From: an uncultured Pelagibacteraceae bacterium
GTDB taxonomy: Bacteria > Pseudomonadota > Alphaproteobacteria > Pelagibacterales > Pelagibacteraceae
DNA length: 64,000 bases
NCBI GenBank assembly: GCA_902561095.1
Contig: CACEOF010000004.1
Location: forward strand, 1 to 64,000
Direction: 5' to 3'
The position numbers and the translations under genes are program-made. Shown piece by piece: positions 10,922 to 22,611 of this stretch (position 1 is the first letter of the stretch; the number at the start of each line of letters is the position of its first letter). The notes beneath the pieces are model-generated. The model saw nothing but the letters and a program-made list of their open reading frames with translations. It was not told the DNA's origin and did not search any database.

Positions 10922-12226
10922 CTAAATATCCAAAAACAACCTTCTCGGGTCCTCTAAATTTTCCTTTATCATTTTAAGAAATGACACTGACTCTTTACCA
11001 TCAATAATTCTATGATCATACGACAATGCTAAATACATTATTGGTCTTATTTTAATTTCTCCATCAACAACGGCAGGTCTTTCAACAATATTATGCATTC
11101 CTAGTACCCCAGATTGTGGAAGGTTTAATATAGGTGTTGAAAGCATAGACCCATAAACTCCACCATTACTTATTGTAAATGTTCCTCCTTGAAGATCTTC
11201 AATTACTAACTTTCCATCTTTTGCTTTTTCAGAAATTTCTTTAATATTTTTTTCGATATCAGCAAAAGATAACTCATCTGCATTTCTTAAAACTGGCACA
11301 ACTAAACCTTTGTCAGTTCCTACTGCAAAACTAATATTATAATAATTTTTGTAAACTATTTCATCCCCATCAATTTCTGCATTCACTGCTGGAAAATTCT
11401 TTAGGGCAACTACACATGCTTTCACAAAAAACGACATAAAGCCAAGTTTAATATTATACCTAGATTGAAAATCTTCCTTATTTTCTTTTCTCATTTCTAT
11501 AATATTTGTCATATCAACTTCATTGAATGTTGTTAGTAAAGCTGCATTTTCTTGAGCTTGCTTTAATCTCTTAGCAATAGTTTGTCTAAGTCTGGTCATC
11601 TTAATTCTTTCTTCTTGACCATATTGAATTTTTCTATCTGAAGGTTTTGGGTTTACTCCCATCATACTTATTAAGTCACCTTTTAGAACTCGTCCATCTT
11701 TTCCAGAGCCTTGAACAGTAGCTAAGTCTATATTGTTTTCAGCAACAATTTTTCGAACAGCAGGTGATAATGTTTTGTCCTTAATGTTTTTAATGACTGG
11801 TGGTACTTCTTCAACTTCGTCCGTTAATACTAAAGGCTTTTCACTTTGCTCCTCTGATTTAGAAATCTCCTCAAAAACTTTTGGTTCCTTTTTAATCGGG
11901 TCTAATTTAATCACATTATTTTCACTAGATTTAGTTTCTTCTTTTTCAACTTCTTCGTTCTTTTTAGTACTAGGTTTAACGCTACTACCATTTTCAGAAA
12001 CAGAACCCAATAAAGCTCCCACTTCAACTACTGACCCATCTTTAGAATTTATTTCAGTTAGTACACCTGTTATTGGAGAGGGGACTTCTAAATTTACTTT
12101 ATCTGTTTCAAGTTCAACTATTGGTTCGTCTGCATCAACAGAGTCTCCTGTATTTTTTAACCATTTAGCCACTGTTGCTTCTGTAATACTTTCACCAAGT
12201 GCAGGAACTACAATTTTTTCTCTCAT
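10922..12226 (-). CDS. sucB: Dihydrolipoyllysine succinyltransferase, E2 of 2-oxoglutarate dehydrogenase
   Basis: The core subunit that moves succinyl from lipoamide to CoA. One lipoyl domain ([14 protein letters not shown], lipoylated Lys43) is followed by an acidic and Lys-rich linker, an E3-binding domain ([15 protein letters not shown]), and the acyltransferase domain ending in [16 protein letters not shown] with catalytic His and Asp. The 434 residues fit the family. sucA ends six bases upstream and lpdA starts at once downstream, giving a complete complex in one operon. Confidence 0.97.
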   Translation of the reverse strand: MREKIVVPALGESITEATVAKWLKNTGDSVDADEPIVELETDKVNLEVPSPITGVLTEINSKDGSVVEVGALLGSVSENGSSVKPSTKKNEEVEKEETKSSENNVIKLDPIKKEPKVFEEISKSEEQSEKPLVLTDEVEEVPPVIKNIKDKTLSPAVRKIVAENNIDLATVQGSGKDGRVLKGDLISMMGVNPKPSDRKIQYGQEERIKMTRLRQTIAKRLKQAQENAALLTTFNEVDMTNIIEMRKENKEDFQSRYNIKLGFMSFFVKACVVALKNFPAVNAEIDGDEIVYKNYYNISFAVGTDKGLVVPVLRNADELSFADIEKNIKEISEKAKDGKLVIEDLQGGTFTISNGGVYGSMLSTPILNLPQSGVLGMHNIVERPAVVDGEIKIRPIMYLALSYDHRIIDGKESVSFLKMIKENLEDPRRLFLDI

Positions 12227-12232
12227 TATAAA

Positions 12233-15148
12233 TTATTTAAATACCTTATTAATTATTTCTTGCTGTTGAGAATTATGCCTTTTAGCATATCCGGTTGCTG
12301 GACTTGCATCTGGGCTTCTTCCTATATAAGAAATTTTGTTATTATTAGCCTTTAAACTTTCTAATGTCCATTGGATATAATCTCTAACTGAAAACCATGC
12401 ACCCATATTTTTAGGCTCTTCTTGGCACCAAAAAAAGTTAGCATTTTTTGCATATGGTTTTAGCTCATTTGCAAGAGCTTTTGCAGGAAAAGGATACAGT
12501 TGTTCAATTCTAAAAATTATCACATCATCTTTTTTTATTTTTTCTCTAGCATCCAGAAGGTCAAAATATATTTTCCCAGAACATAAAATTACTTTTTTTA
12601 TCTTTGAGCTGTCTTTGAGCTTAATAAAACCATCAACTTTTGGATCAATTGCGTGATCCCATAATATTCTATGAAACGTATTTTCTTTATTAAAATCTTG
12701 TAAATTTGAAACACAGAATTTATTTCTTAATAAAGATTTTGGTGTCATAATTATTAATGGCTTTCTAAAATCCCTATGCATTTGTCTTCGTAGAGCATGA
12801 AAGTAATTAGCAGGGGTGGTACAGTTTAATACTTGCATATTATCATTTGAGCACAGTTGTAAAAATCTTTCTAATCTTGCAGAGGAATGTTCTGGTCCTT
12901 GTCCTTCATAAGCATGAGGTAATAACATCACTAATCCTGAAGCTCTATTCCACTTTCTTTCACCTGATGCAATAAATTGATCAATTACAACTTGTGCACC
13001 ATTAGCAAAATCTCCAAATTGAGCTTCCCACAAAGTTAACGTATTAGGCTCAACTAAACTATAGCCATATTCGAATCCCAAAACTGCAAGTTCGGATAAA
13101 AAACTATCAACGACCTCAAATTTTTTTTGTTTGTTTGAAATATTATTTAGTGGAATATATCTAGAATTATCAGTCTGATCTCTTAAAACTGAATGTCTTT
13201 GACTAAATGTTCCTCTACCAGAATCTTGACCAACTAACCTAACTGGATAACCTTCCTCAAGTAAAGAGCCAAAAGCTAGTGCTTCTGCTGTAGACCAATC
13301 AATATCAAAACCTTTGTCTACTGAATTTTTTCTTATGTTCAAAATTTTAGAAATAGTTTTATGAACATTAATTTCAGTAGGTATAGTGTTAATTCTGTCT
13401 GAAATTTCTTTTAATTGGTTTTCATCAAAACCAGTCACACCTCTTTTATCTTTACCTTTTTCAGGTTTGTATCTAGACCAAGACCCCTCAAACCATTCTA
13501 TTTTTGGTTTGTAATCTTTTGCACTTTTATATTGTTCATCCAATAAATCTTTAAATCCTTTTACATTTTGGTCTAAAAGATTTTGGGTAATTGAATTTTC
13601 GTTAACTAGTTTGCTTCCATAAATCTTATAAACACTTGGATGTGATCTAATTTTTTTATACATTAATGGTTGGGTAAATGAGGGTTCGTCCCCTTCGTTA
13701 TGTCCGAATCTTCTATAGCAAATGAGGTCGACCACCACATCTCTATTAAATTTTAATCTGAACTCAGTGGCAATTCTAGTCGCATAAACAACTGCCTCTG
13801 GGTCATCTCCGTTTACGTGAAGAATTGGAGCTTCAACCATTTTTGCAACATCTGATGGATATGGTGAAGACCTAGCAAATCTTGGACTAGTAGTAAAACC
13901 AATTTGATTATTTACTATAATATGAATCGTACCACCGGTATTATGGCCAGGAAGTCCTGACATGGCAAAACATTCTGCCACTACTCCTTGACCAGCAAAA
14001 GCTGCGTCTCCATGAATAAGAATAGGTATAACTTTATTTCTCTCTTTATCCTTATGAAAAAATTGCTTAGCTCTTGTTTGTCCTAAAACAACTGGATTGA
14101 CAGCCTCTAGGTGAGAGGGATTATCTGTCAAACTAACATGAACTGAGTTTCCGTCAAATTGTCTATCTGAAGATGCACCAAGATGATATTTTACATCACC
14201 AGCACTATCCTCTGTATCTGGGCTTAATTCCCCTGCAAATTCATTAAATATTCTTTTATATGACTTTTGTAATACATTTGCTAAAACATTGAGTCTACCT
14301 CTATGAGACATTCCAATCTTGACCTCTTTAATTTGATTTTGTCCACCAATTTTAATTATTTGCTCTAGGGCTGGTATTAAACTTTCACCTCCATCAAGAC
14401 CAAATCTTTTTGTACCAACATATTTTGTTGCTAAAAATTTTTCAAAACCTTCTGCTTGTACAAGTTTATTTAGTATTGCCTCCTTACCATTCTTGGTAAA
14501 ATTTAAAGCATTTTGATCCTGCTCTATCCTGTCTCTAAACCACTTTCTTTCAACTGGGTTTGAAACATGCATAAACTCGTAACCGATATTTCCACAATAT
14601 GTTTTTTTTAAAAATTTTAATATCTCCTTAATATTTGCGTACTTTTTATTAATTACTCCATTTAAGAAAATTTTCTTTTCATAATTCTGTTTTTTAAAAC
14701 CATAAAATTCAGGATGCAATTCATCAAGATACTCAGATTCTCTCATTTCTAAAGGATCTAGATTTGCTAATAAATGTCCTCTTAATCTATAGGCACGTAT
14801 TAAAGCAACAGCACTGATGGAGTCCTTATTAGAGTCCGCAAGTAGTTGAAAATTAAATTTTACTGATGAATCTGTTTCATCATTAACTTTATTGTCACCT
14901 TTTATCTCTATTTTTTTTTGTAATTCATCAACATCTATTTTTACTTTTGAAGGTCCCCATGATGGTCCATTTATTTCAGAAGCAATAACTTTTATCTCTT
15001 CACCTATACCCTCAAAATAATTTGCCCAGCTCTCAGGTAATTCAGGATCTTTGTTGATAAATTTAAGATACATTTGTTCAATAAATGCACTATTAGACTT
15101 ATTTAAGAATGAAGTTTTTTCAAATTCAAGATTTTTTGATGAAGACAT
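12233..15148 (-). CDS. sucA: 2-oxoglutarate dehydrogenase E1, thiamine diphosphate dependent
   Basis: The 971-residue decarboxylase that converts 2-oxoglutarate to a succinyl-lipoyl intermediate. The N-terminus has the EQMYLKFINKDPELPESWANYF helper segment, followed by the family motif IGMSHRGRLNVLANVL, the thiamine site HGDAAFAGQGVVAE, and the C-terminal transketolase-like part (GQDSGRGTFSQRHSVL, LPHAYEGQGPEHSSAR). It is slightly longer than E. coli SucA. It lies between sucD and sucB. Confidence 0.97.
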   Translation of the reverse strand: MSSSKNLEFEKTSFLNKSNSAFIEQMYLKFINKDPELPESWANYFEGIGEEIKVIASEINGPSWGPSKVKIDVDELQKKIEIKGDNKVNDETDSSVKFNFQLLADSNKDSISAVALIRAYRLRGHLLANLDPLEMRESEYLDELHPEFYGFKKQNYEKKIFLNGVINKKYANIKEILKFLKKTYCGNIGYEFMHVSNPVERKWFRDRIEQDQNALNFTKNGKEAILNKLVQAEGFEKFLATKYVGTKRFGLDGGESLIPALEQIIKIGGQNQIKEVKIGMSHRGRLNVLANVLQKSYKRIFNEFAGELSPDTEDSAGDVKYHLGASSDRQFDGNSVHVSLTDNPSHLEAVNPVVLGQTRAKQFFHKDKERNKVIPILIHGDAAFAGQGVVAECFAMSGLPGHNTGGTIHIIVNNQIGFTTSPRFARSSPYPSDVAKMVEAPILHVNGDDPEAVVYATRIATEFRLKFNRDVVVDLICYRRFGHNEGDEPSFTQPLMYKKIRSHPSVYKIYGSKLVNENSITQNLLDQNVKGFKDLLDEQYKSAKDYKPKIEWFEGSWSRYKPEKGKDKRGVTGFDENQLKEISDRINTIPTEINVHKTISKILNIRKNSVDKGFDIDWSTAEALAFGSLLEEGYPVRLVGQDSGRGTFSQRHSVLRDQTDNSRYIPLNNISNKQKKFEVVDSFLSELAVLGFEYGYSLVEPNTLTLWEAQFGDFANGAQVVIDQFIASGERKWNRASGLVMLLPHAYEGQGPEHSSARLERFLQLCSNDNMQVLNCTTPANYFHALRRQMHRDFRKPLIIMTPKSLLRNKFCVSNLQDFNKENTFHRILWDHAIDPKVDGFIKLKDSSKIKKVILCSGKIYFDLLDAREKIKKDDVIIFRIEQLYPFPAKALANELKPYAKNANFFWCQEEPKNMGAWFSVRDYIQWTLESLKANNNKISYIGRSPDASPATGYAKRHNSQQQEIINKVFK

Positions 15149-15183
15149 CTTTGTTAGTTAATATATCCTTCTAATGGTATTTT

Positions 15184-16059
15184 TCAATTAGACAGTTTGT
15201 TAAACAATGTTTTTCCAATTATTGATGGTGATTCTGCAACTATAATCCCACATTCTTCCATCTTTTTTATTTTATCTTTTGCCCCGCCCTTGCCTCCAGA
15301 AATAATAGCCCCTGCGTGACCCATTCTTCGACCAGGCGGAGCTGTAATTCCTGCTATAAATCCAACTATAGGTTTTTTAATTTTGTGATTTTTAACAAAT
15401 TCTGCAGCCTCTTCCTCTGCTGTACCACCTATTTCTCCAATCATTAAAATCGACTCTGTCTCATCATCATTTAAAAATAAATCTAAACAATCTATAAAAT
15501 TTGTACCGTTAATTGGATCTCCTCCAATACCAATACAAGTTGATTGACCGAGACCATTTTCAGTAGTTTGTGCTACTGCCTCATAAGTTAGCGTTCCTGA
15601 TCTAGAAACGATGCCAACCGATCCCCTTTTATGAATATTTCCAGGCATTATTCCTATTTTACATTCATCAGGCGTAATTATTCCTGGGCAATTTGGGCCT
15701 ATAAGACGACTATTTGAGCTAGCCAAACTTTGTCTTACTTTGATCATATCCTGAACTGGGATGCCCTCTGTTATACAAACTATAAGATCTATTGATGCAT
15801 CAATTGCCTCAATGATTGCAGCAGCTGCAAATTTTGCTGGAACATAGATCATAGTAGCGTCTGCTCCAACCTCATTTTTTGCCTCTAATACTGTATTGAA
15901 AACTGGTCTTTCTAAATGTTTTTGACCTCCTTTTTTAGGTGTTACTCCGCCCACAAGATTTGTTCCATACTTTATTGCTTGTTCAGAGTGGAATGTGCCA
16001 TGAGATCCTGTGAAACCCTGACAAATAACTTTTGTATTTTTGTTTACTAATACTGACAT
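15184..16059 (-). CDS. sucD: Succinyl-CoA ligase, alpha subunit
   Basis: With SucC this makes succinate and ATP or GTP from succinyl-CoA. The CoA-binding [15 protein letters not shown] is near residue 15, [10 protein letters not shown] near residue 121, and the phosphorylated histidine His248 is within [13 protein letters not shown]. Length 291 is typical. It starts one base after the sucC stop. Confidence 0.97.
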   Translation of the reverse strand: MSVLVNKNTKVICQGFTGSHGTFHSEQAIKYGTNLVGGVTPKKGGQKHLERPVFNTVLEAKNEVGADATMIYVPAKFAAAAIIEAIDASIDLIVCITEGIPVQDMIKVRQSLASSNSRLIGPNCPGIITPDECKIGIMPGNIHKRGSVGIVSRSGTLTYEAVAQTTENGLGQSTCIGIGGDPINGTNFIDCLDLFLNDDETESILMIGEIGGTAEEEAAEFVKNHKIKKPIVGFIAGITAPPGRRMGHAGAIISGGKGGAKDKIKKMEECGIIVAESPSIIGKTLFNKLSN

Positions 16060-17220
16060 TTATTTTATCGCCTCAACAATTTTTTTTGCTGCATCATCTA
16101 AGTTTTCTGCTGATATTAACTTTAAGTCAGAATTATCAAGTATTTCTTTACCTTGCTTAAAATTTGTACCTGCAAGCCTTACCACTAAAGGAACACTAAT
16201 GTTTATCTCCTTAGCAGCATCTACTACTCCTTGTGCAAGTACATCACACCTCATAATTCCCCCAAAAATATTAATTAAGATGCCTTTAACATTCTTATCA
16301 GAAAGAATAATTTTCAAAGCTGCAGAAACTTTTTCTTTTGATGCACCCCCTCCTACATCTAAAAAATTGGCCGGTTCCTTTCCATATAATTTTATTATAT
16401 CCATTGTAGCCATTGCTAAACCTGCTCCATTGACCATACAGCCTATACTTCCATCTAATTTTATATAAGCAAGGTCATGTTTGCTTGCCTCAATTTCTGT
16501 TGGATCTTCCTCATTTAGGTCTCTAAGCTCAACAATTTCAGGATGTCTGAACAAGGCATTTGAATCAAAATTTACTTTTGCATCTAAACAAATTATTTTT
16601 TCTTCTTTAGTCAAAATCAAAGGATTGACCTCAACCATATTAGCATCAGTGCTTATAAACATTTTATAAATTGATTTAATTAAATTTATTGCTTGGTTTT
16701 TTGCATCATTATTTAAATTAAAAATGTTTATAATTTTTTCACAATCAGTATTTGAAATTTCTTCATTAATATTAACTTTTGTAGTTAAAATTTTTTCTGG
16801 CGTTTTACTTGCTACTTCTTCAATATCCATGCCTCCTTGATCGCTTGATATGAAAGCAATTTTTGAAGTAGCTCTGTCTACAAGACAAGATAAATAAAAT
16901 TCTTTTTCTATGTTTGAAGACTCCTCAACATATAATCTTTTAACTTCTCTTCCCTCTGGGCCAGTTTGATGAGTAATAAGTGTTTTTCCAAGCAACTCTT
17001 TAGCTGCTAATTCTAGCTCATCAATTGTATTTAAAATTTTTACACCTCCTGCTTTTCCTCTTCCACCAGCATGTATTTGTGCTTTGAGAACGTATTTTTC
17101 AGTTTTAAGTGATTTTACCTTCTCAATTAGTTCCTCAACATTTAAAGCAAATACTCCCTCTGGGACTACTGCACCATATTTTTTTAGGATTTGTTTGGCT
17201 TGGTGCTCGTGAATATTCAT
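16060..17220 (-). CDS. sucC: Succinyl-CoA ligase, beta subunit
   Basis: An ATP-grasp subunit of 386 residues. The N-terminus MNIHEHQAKQILKKYG and QIHAGGRGKAGGVK belong to the nucleotide-binding half; GCMVNGAGLAMATMDIIK and NIFGGIMRCD belong to the C-terminal half that meets the alpha subunit. mdh ends three bases upstream and sucD follows at once, giving the alphaproteobacterial order mdh-sucC-sucD-sucA-sucB. Confidence 0.97.
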   Translation of the reverse strand: MNIHEHQAKQILKKYGAVVPEGVFALNVEELIEKVKSLKTEKYVLKAQIHAGGRGKAGGVKILNTIDELELAAKELLGKTLITHQTGPEGREVKRLYVEESSNIEKEFYLSCLVDRATSKIAFISSDQGGMDIEEVASKTPEKILTTKVNINEEISNTDCEKIINIFNLNNDAKNQAINLIKSIYKMFISTDANMVEVNPLILTKEEKIICLDAKVNFDSNALFRHPEIVELRDLNEEDPTEIEASKHDLAYIKLDGSIGCMVNGAGLAMATMDIIKLYGKEPANFLDVGGGASKEKVSAALKIILSDKNVKGILINIFGGIMRCDVLAQGVVDAAKEINISVPLVVRLAGTNFKQGKEILDNSDLKLISAENLDDAAKKIVEAIK

Positions 17221-17222
17221 TT

Positions 17223-18185
17223 TTATTTGGAAAGATCAGGATCTATTTTTGATGCAGCTTCCCATAGAGCTTTTACTGCATCTATTGAGTGCATAAATTC
17301 TTTTTTCTCCTTATCATCTAAACTGACTTCCTCAATTTTTTCAACACCACTTTTTCCAATAATAACAGGCACTCCAGCATAAACATTAGTTACACTGTAC
17401 TCTCCATTTAATTGGACCGCACATGGTAATAATTTTTTTTGATCATTTAAATATGCTTCAGCCATTTGAACACCTGATGCTGCAGGAGCATAGAACGCTG
17501 AACCTTTCTCTAAAAACTTAACTATCTCAGCTCCGCCATCTCTTGTTCGTTGATTTATTTCCTCAAGTCTTTCTTGAGAAATTTTTCCATCTTTGACTAA
17601 ATCAAGTAAGGGTTGTCCAGAGACTTTTGTAAATCTTGGCATAGGTACCATTGTATCACCATGTCCACCCATCACCATTGCCTCAATCTCTTTTACTGGG
17701 ACGTTTAATTCTAGAGATAAAAATAATTTAAATCTAGAACTATCCAATATACCTGCCATACCCACAACTTTATTAGCTGGTAAACCAGAAAATTTTTGAA
17801 ACGCCATAACCATCACATCTAATGGATTAGTGATACATATAACAAAAGCTTTTGGGGCGTTTTGTTTAACTCCTTCAGCAACTTGTTTAATAATTTTTAA
17901 ATTTATTCCAAGTAAGTCGTCTCTACTCATTCCTGGTTTTCTAGGGACACCTGCGGTAATAATTATTACATCTGAGTCCTTAATATCTTTGTAATCATCA
18001 GTTCCTGAGAATTTTACATTAAAACCGTCGACAGATGATGATTGAGCTATATCTAAAGCTTTTCCTTTTGCAATACCACTTGCTACATCAAATAATACTA
18101 CTTCGTTTACTAATTCTTTTGTACCAATTAAGTGAGCAAGTGTTCCACCAATTTGGCCTGCGCCAATTAAAGATATTTTTGTCAT
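17223..18185 (-). CDS. mdh: Malate dehydrogenase, NAD dependent
   Basis: Oxidises malate to oxaloacetate. The NAD fold [13 protein letters not shown] is at the N-terminus; Arg82 and Arg88 in the [14 protein letters not shown] loop bind substrate, and the proton-relay His175 is in [12 protein letters not shown]. At 320 residues it belongs to the lactate-dehydrogenase-like group of bacterial malate dehydrogenases. The arginine-rich loop supports malate rather than lactate specificity. It lies 10 bases after mmsA. Confidence 0.96.
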   Translation of the reverse strand: MTKISLIGAGQIGGTLAHLIGTKELVNEVVLFDVASGIAKGKALDIAQSSSVDGFNVKFSGTDDYKDIKDSDVIIITAGVPRKPGMSRDDLLGINLKIIKQVAEGVKQNAPKAFVICITNPLDVMVMAFQKFSGLPANKVVGMAGILDSSRFKLFLSLELNVPVKEIEAMVMGGHGDTMVPMPRFTKVSGQPLLDLVKDGKISQERLEEINQRTRDGGAEIVKFLEKGSAFYAPAASGVQMAEAYLNDQKKLLPCAVQLNGEYSVTNVYAGVPVIIGKSGVEKIEEVSLDDKEKKEFMHSIDAVKALWEAASKIDPDLSK

Positions 18186-18195
18186 TATTTTCCTT

Positions 18196-19689
18196 TTATT
18201 TCATTATTGGCATTACAAATTCCGCATTTGAACGAATACCAGAAGGCCACCTGGATGTTACTGTTTTAAGTTTTGTATAAAATTTTATTCCCTCCATACC
18301 ATGCATTGCACTGTCTCCAAATAAGGATCTTTTCCAGCCTCCAAAACTATGAAAGGCCATAGGTACTGGTATAGGAACATTAATACCAACCATGCCTACT
18401 TGTATTTTACTGGCGAAAGTCCTTCCAACATCTCCATCTCTAGTATAAATACTTACTCCATTTCCGTATTCATGGTCGTTAATTAATTTTGCAGCTTCTT
18501 CAAAAGTTTTAACTCTAACAACCGACAATACTGGGCCAAATATTTCCTCTTTGTATATTCTCATATCTTTATTAACATGATCAAATAAACATCCACCAAT
18601 ATAAAATCCATTCTCATAACCTTGAAGCTTAAGATTTCTTCCATCAACAACTAGTTTAGCACCCTCCTCAACACCTAAATCTACATATCCTTTAACTCTT
18701 TCTAGATGTTCTTTTGTCACCAAAGGACCCATTTCAGATGCTTTATCCATCCCAGGGCCAACTTTTAAAGCTTCAGCTTTTTTAGATAATCTTGAAACTA
18801 GCTCATCTCCAATATCACCAACAGCGACCGCAACTGATTGGGCCATACATCTTTCGCCTGCAGAACCATAAGCTGCACCCATTAAACCATTTACTGCTCC
18901 ATCTAAATCACAATCTGGCATTACCACCAAATGATTTTTAGCACCACCTAGTGCTTGAACTCTCTTTTCATTTTTAGCTGAGTTTTCATAAATATACTTT
19001 GCAATTGGAGTTGAGCCTACAAAACTTACTGCTTTTACATCTGAGTTATCTAATATTGCATCTACAGAATCTTTATCACCGTTAACTACATTAAATACTC
19101 CCTCCGGAAGACCTGCTTCTGTAAGTAATTGAGCTAACATAATAGAACAAGAAGGGTCCTTTTCAGATGGCTTTAAAATAAATGTATTTCCACAAGCGAT
19201 TGCTATTGGAAACATCCACATTGGTACCATAGCAGGAAAGTTAAATGGGGTAATCCCTGCAACCACCCCTAAAGGCTGTCTCATTGACCAACTGTCAACA
19301 TTTGTTCCAACATTTTCAGAAAATTCACCCTTTAATAAATGAGGTATTCCACAAGCAAATTCGACAACCTCAAGTCCTCTAGTTAGAGAGCCTCTGGCAT
19401 CCTCAAAAACTTTTCCATGCTCAGAAACAATTAGTTTTGTTAATTCATCAGAATTTTTTTCAATTAACTCTTTAAATTTAAACATTACTCTCGCTCTTTG
19501 AAGAGCAGGCTTTAGAGACCATGTTTCAAATGCTTTTTTTGCAATTTCAACTGCTTGATCTAAATCTGATTTTGAAGCTAACTTAACTTCAGACTCTTGT
19601 TCACCTGTAGCTGGATTAAAAATTTTACCTTTTTTATCAGAAGAACCTGAAAATAATTTTCCGCCAACAAAGTGTTCAATTAACCTCAT
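18196..19689 (-). CDS. mmsA: Methylmalonate/malonate-semialdehyde dehydrogenase, CoA acylating
   Basis: An aldehyde dehydrogenase of 497 residues. The family-specific [37 protein letters not shown] and the catalytic Cys281 in AGERCMAQS mark it as the MmsA/IolA subgroup, which uses CoA to make propionyl-CoA or acetyl-CoA with release of CO2. Valine breakdown is the classic role. Here it lies inside the TCA run, a few genes downstream of the DMSP cluster, where malonate semialdehyde could also be a substrate (inference). No other valine degradation gene is in the window. Confidence 0.9.
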   Translation of the reverse strand: MRLIEHFVGGKLFSGSSDKKGKIFNPATGEQESEVKLASKSDLDQAVEIAKKAFETWSLKPALQRARVMFKFKELIEKNSDELTKLIVSEHGKVFEDARGSLTRGLEVVEFACGIPHLLKGEFSENVGTNVDSWSMRQPLGVVAGITPFNFPAMVPMWMFPIAIACGNTFILKPSEKDPSCSIMLAQLLTEAGLPEGVFNVVNGDKDSVDAILDNSDVKAVSFVGSTPIAKYIYENSAKNEKRVQALGGAKNHLVVMPDCDLDGAVNGLMGAAYGSAGERCMAQSVAVAVGDIGDELVSRLSKKAEALKVGPGMDKASEMGPLVTKEHLERVKGYVDLGVEEGAKLVVDGRNLKLQGYENGFYIGGCLFDHVNKDMRIYKEEIFGPVLSVVRVKTFEEAAKLINDHEYGNGVSIYTRDGDVGRTFASKIQVGMVGINVPIPVPMAFHSFGGWKRSLFGDSAMHGMEGIKFYTKLKTVTSRWPSGIRSNAEFVMPIMK

Positions 19690-19728
19690 GAGTAGGATCT
19701 TTTAAAACAAAAATACTTATTAGTCTAT

Positions 19729-20508
19729 TTAAACATTAGCTGTAGCTAACATTTTCTTGATTTCAGCAATTGCTTTTGCTGGATTTAGCCCCTTAGGACA
19801 AGCGCTGGTACAATTTAGAATAGTATGACATCTATAAAGTTTAAGTTCATCAGCAACTTTTTTTAGTCGTGCTTTTCTTTCGTCATCTCGACTATCAACT
19901 ATCCACCTGTAAGCTTGTAAAAGCACTGCTGGTCCTAAATATTTATCACCATTCCACCAATAGCTTGGGCACGAAGTCGAGCAGCATGCACACATAATAC
20001 ATTCATAAGCGCCATCTAATTTTGCTCTATCCTCTTTAGATTGAAAAATTTCTGTTGTTTCTTTAGAAGAGTTATTTTTCAACCAAGGCTCAATGGACTC
20101 ATACTGTTTATAAAGACCATCCAAATCACCTATTAAATCTTTCTTCACTTTTAAATGAGGTAAAGGATAAATATCTATATCACCATCAATTTCAGCATGA
20201 GGTTTTGTACAAGCAAGACCATTTTTACCACCCATGTTCATTGCACATGAACCACAAACACCATGAGCACAAGACCTTCTGTATGCCAAAGTTGGATCTA
20301 TTTCATTTTTAATTTTGTTTAGAATATCTAAAACTTTTGATGGGCAATTATCCATATCAACCTCATAGGTATCAATTCTTGGATTTTCATCTGTAGACGG
20401 ATCCCATCTATATACATTAACTTTACGAATGTTTTTTGAACCAGTTTTATCTTTGAAGTATTTACCTTTATTTACCTTAGAATTCTGAGGTAAACTTATC
20501 TGAACCAT
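19729..20508 (-). CDS. sdhB: Succinate dehydrogenase iron-sulfur subunit
   Basis: The 259-residue electron-transfer subunit of complex II. Cysteine groups for all three clusters are present: the 2Fe-2S loop ([15 protein letters not shown] plus a later Cys), the 4Fe-4S group [12 protein letters not shown] and the 3Fe-4S group [14 protein letters not shown]. The Trp pair after the second group (PSYWWNG) and the His of CHTILNC belong to the ubiquinone pocket. It starts directly before the sdhA stop with no spacer. Confidence 0.97.
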   Translation of the reverse strand: MVQISLPQNSKVNKGKYFKDKTGSKNIRKVNVYRWDPSTDENPRIDTYEVDMDNCPSKVLDILNKIKNEIDPTLAYRRSCAHGVCGSCAMNMGGKNGLACTKPHAEIDGDIDIYPLPHLKVKKDLIGDLDGLYKQYESIEPWLKNNSSKETTEIFQSKEDRAKLDGAYECIMCACCSTSCPSYWWNGDKYLGPAVLLQAYRWIVDSRDDERKARLKKVADELKLYRCHTILNCTSACPKGLNPAKAIAEIKKMLATANV

Positions 20509-22284
20509 TTAATAAACTCTTTCCTGTGGAGGAAAGTACTGAACGTCATTAGTTAGAGTAGAATTGTGAACTGGTCTGTATGTTATCTTAGAGTTCTTTC
20601 CATCCCACCAAGCAAGAGTATGTTGCATAAATTTTTGATCATCTCTTTTTGGATAATCCTCTCTTGCATGAGCTCCTCTGCTTTCTTTTCTGTGATATGC
20701 TGAATCAACCGTAGTTACAGCTTGTCTAATTAAATTATCTAATTCTAAAGTCTCAACTAGATCGGTATTAAAAACTAACGATCTATCTTTTACTGAGATT
20801 GAATCCATACTATCATATGTTTTTCTAATTTCATTAACGCCTTCTTTTAAATTCTTTTCAGTTCTAAAAACTGCACATTTTGATTGCATCGTTTTTTGCA
20901 TTGCAAGTCTTAATTCTGCAGTACTATTTTCTCCTTGGGCATTTCTAAGTCTATCAAATCTATCTAAACATTTTTGAGTTTCATTCTCTGAAATCTCCTC
21001 ATGTGGAGTTCCTGGTTTTATTAACTCGGATGCTCTTTTTGCTGCTGCTCTTCCAAACACAACAAGATCAATTAGGGAATTAGAGCCAAGTCTATTTGCT
21101 CCGTGGACTGATACGCATGCAGCCTCTCCAATTGCCATCAACCCTGGTACTGTTTTCTGCGATCCATTAACTGTTAAAACCTCTGCTTTATAATTAGTTG
21201 GTATCCCGCCCATATTATAATGTACAGTAGGAACAACTGGGATTGGCTCCTTAGTTACATCCACGTTTGCAAATAATCTTGCTGCCTCAGTAATACCTGG
21301 CAACCTATCCTCAATTACACTTTTATCTAAGTGACTTAAATGTAAATGAACGTGATCTTGTTCTTTTCCAACACCTCTACCTTCATTAATTTCTATAGCC
21401 ATTGATCTGCTAACTACATCTCTTGATGCTAAATCTTTAGCATTTGGAGCATATCTTTCCATGAATCTTTCACCCTTAGAATTTACTAAGTATCCACCTT
21501 CACCTCTTACACCTTCTGAAATCAACGTACCATGACCGTATATTCCTGTGGGATGAAATTGAACAAATTCCATGTCTTGTAAAGGTAAACCTGCTCTCAA
21601 CACCATTGCATTTCCGTCTCCAGTACAAGTATGTGCGGATGTTGCAGAATAATATACTTTACCATATCCACCTGTTGCAATAATTACTGTATGTGCTCTA
21701 AACCTATGGATTGTTCCGTCATTTAGATTCCAAGCTATTAATCCTTTGCATTCTCCATCTTTCATTAATAAATCTAAAGCAAAATACTCTATAAAAAATT
21801 CTGTATTATGTTTGAGGGCCTGTCCATAAAGAGTGTGTAAAATTGCATGTCCTGTTCTATCTGCTGCTGCACAAGTTCTTTGAACAATTCCATTTCCATA
21901 ATTTTTTGTCATTCCACCAAATGGTCTTTGATATATTTTTCCCTCTTCAGTTCTACTGAAAGGGACTCCATATTTCTCTAACTCTAGAACAGCCTTTGGT
22001 GCTTCTTTACATAAATACTCAATACTATCCTGATCCCCAAGCCAATCGGCACCTTTTACCGTATCGTACATATGCCATCTCCAGTCATCCTCACCCATAT
22101 TTCCCAAAGCGGCTGAAATACCACCTTGAGCAGCCGACGTATGACTTCTAGTAGGAAAAACTTTTGAGATACAAGCAGTTTTTAAACCTGCTTCACTCAA
22201 TCCAACTGCAGCTCTTAGGCCTGACCCTCCTGCTCCGAGGACAACTGCGTCATATTCATGATCTATAATATTATAAGCACTCAT
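20509..22284 (-). CDS. sdhA: Succinate dehydrogenase flavoprotein subunit
   Basis: Oxidises succinate to fumarate. The FAD fold [16 protein letters not shown] is at the N-terminus; His48 in [16 protein letters not shown] is the residue that carries covalent FAD. Substrate-site elements [22 protein letters not shown] and [10 protein letters not shown] follow. At 591 residues it is normal for the alphaproteobacterial and mitochondrial type. Its ATG overlaps the sdhD stop by one base. Confidence 0.98.
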   Translation of the reverse strand: MSAYNIIDHEYDAVVLGAGGSGLRAAVGLSEAGLKTACISKVFPTRSHTSAAQGGISAALGNMGEDDWRWHMYDTVKGADWLGDQDSIEYLCKEAPKAVLELEKYGVPFSRTEEGKIYQRPFGGMTKNYGNGIVQRTCAAADRTGHAILHTLYGQALKHNTEFFIEYFALDLLMKDGECKGLIAWNLNDGTIHRFRAHTVIIATGGYGKVYYSATSAHTCTGDGNAMVLRAGLPLQDMEFVQFHPTGIYGHGTLISEGVRGEGGYLVNSKGERFMERYAPNAKDLASRDVVSRSMAIEINEGRGVGKEQDHVHLHLSHLDKSVIEDRLPGITEAARLFANVDVTKEPIPVVPTVHYNMGGIPTNYKAEVLTVNGSQKTVPGLMAIGEAACVSVHGANRLGSNSLIDLVVFGRAAAKRASELIKPGTPHEEISENETQKCLDRFDRLRNAQGENSTAELRLAMQKTMQSKCAVFRTEKNLKEGVNEIRKTYDSMDSISVKDRSLVFNTDLVETLELDNLIRQAVTTVDSAYHRKESRGAHAREDYPKRDDQKFMQHTLAWWDGKNSKITYRPVHNSTLTNDVQYFPPQERVY

Positions 22285-22610
22285 TATTTTAGATTAAATA
22301 TAATTATTATTGTTAAAAATGAAATGCTTATAGCAGAAATATATAGCAGTCTGTTTGCGACATTTTTGGTTTTTTCATTACTTATATAATCCTCAAAAAC
22401 CTCACTTATAGTTAAAGAAGAGAAAAAGAACGCAAATATAATAAATAAGCTGAATAAAAACTTATTTAATTTACTAGTAAAAAAATTCAACACGTCTGAA
22501 TATGACTGGTCATAAATAGATACAAAATTTATTATAAACCACAGCATGAGTGGAATTAGAATTGCTGAAGATATCTTTATATAAATCCACTTTTTTGTTG
22601 AAAAATTCAT
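22284..22610 (-). CDS. sdhD: Succinate dehydrogenase membrane anchor subunit SdhD, without the heme-ligand histidine
   Basis: A 108-residue membrane protein with three hydrophobic helices (about residues 12-32, 50-68, 86-106). The ATG at 22610 leaves one base after the sdhC stop and gives the family length; an in-frame ATG at 22631 would overlap sdhC. The segment FEDYIS aligns without gaps to E. coli SdhD LTDYVK, so the quinone-site Asp and Tyr (D74, Y75) are kept. The heme ligand His71 of E. coli falls on Phe63, and this protein contains no histidine at all. Position between sdhC and sdhA fixes the assignment. Confidence 0.87.
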   Translation of the reverse strand: MNFSTKKWIYIKISSAILIPLMLWFIINFVSIYDQSYSDVLNFFTSKLNKFLFSLFIIFAFFFSSLTISEVFEDYISNEKTKNVANRLLYISAISISFLTIIIIFNLK

Positions 22611-22611
22611 A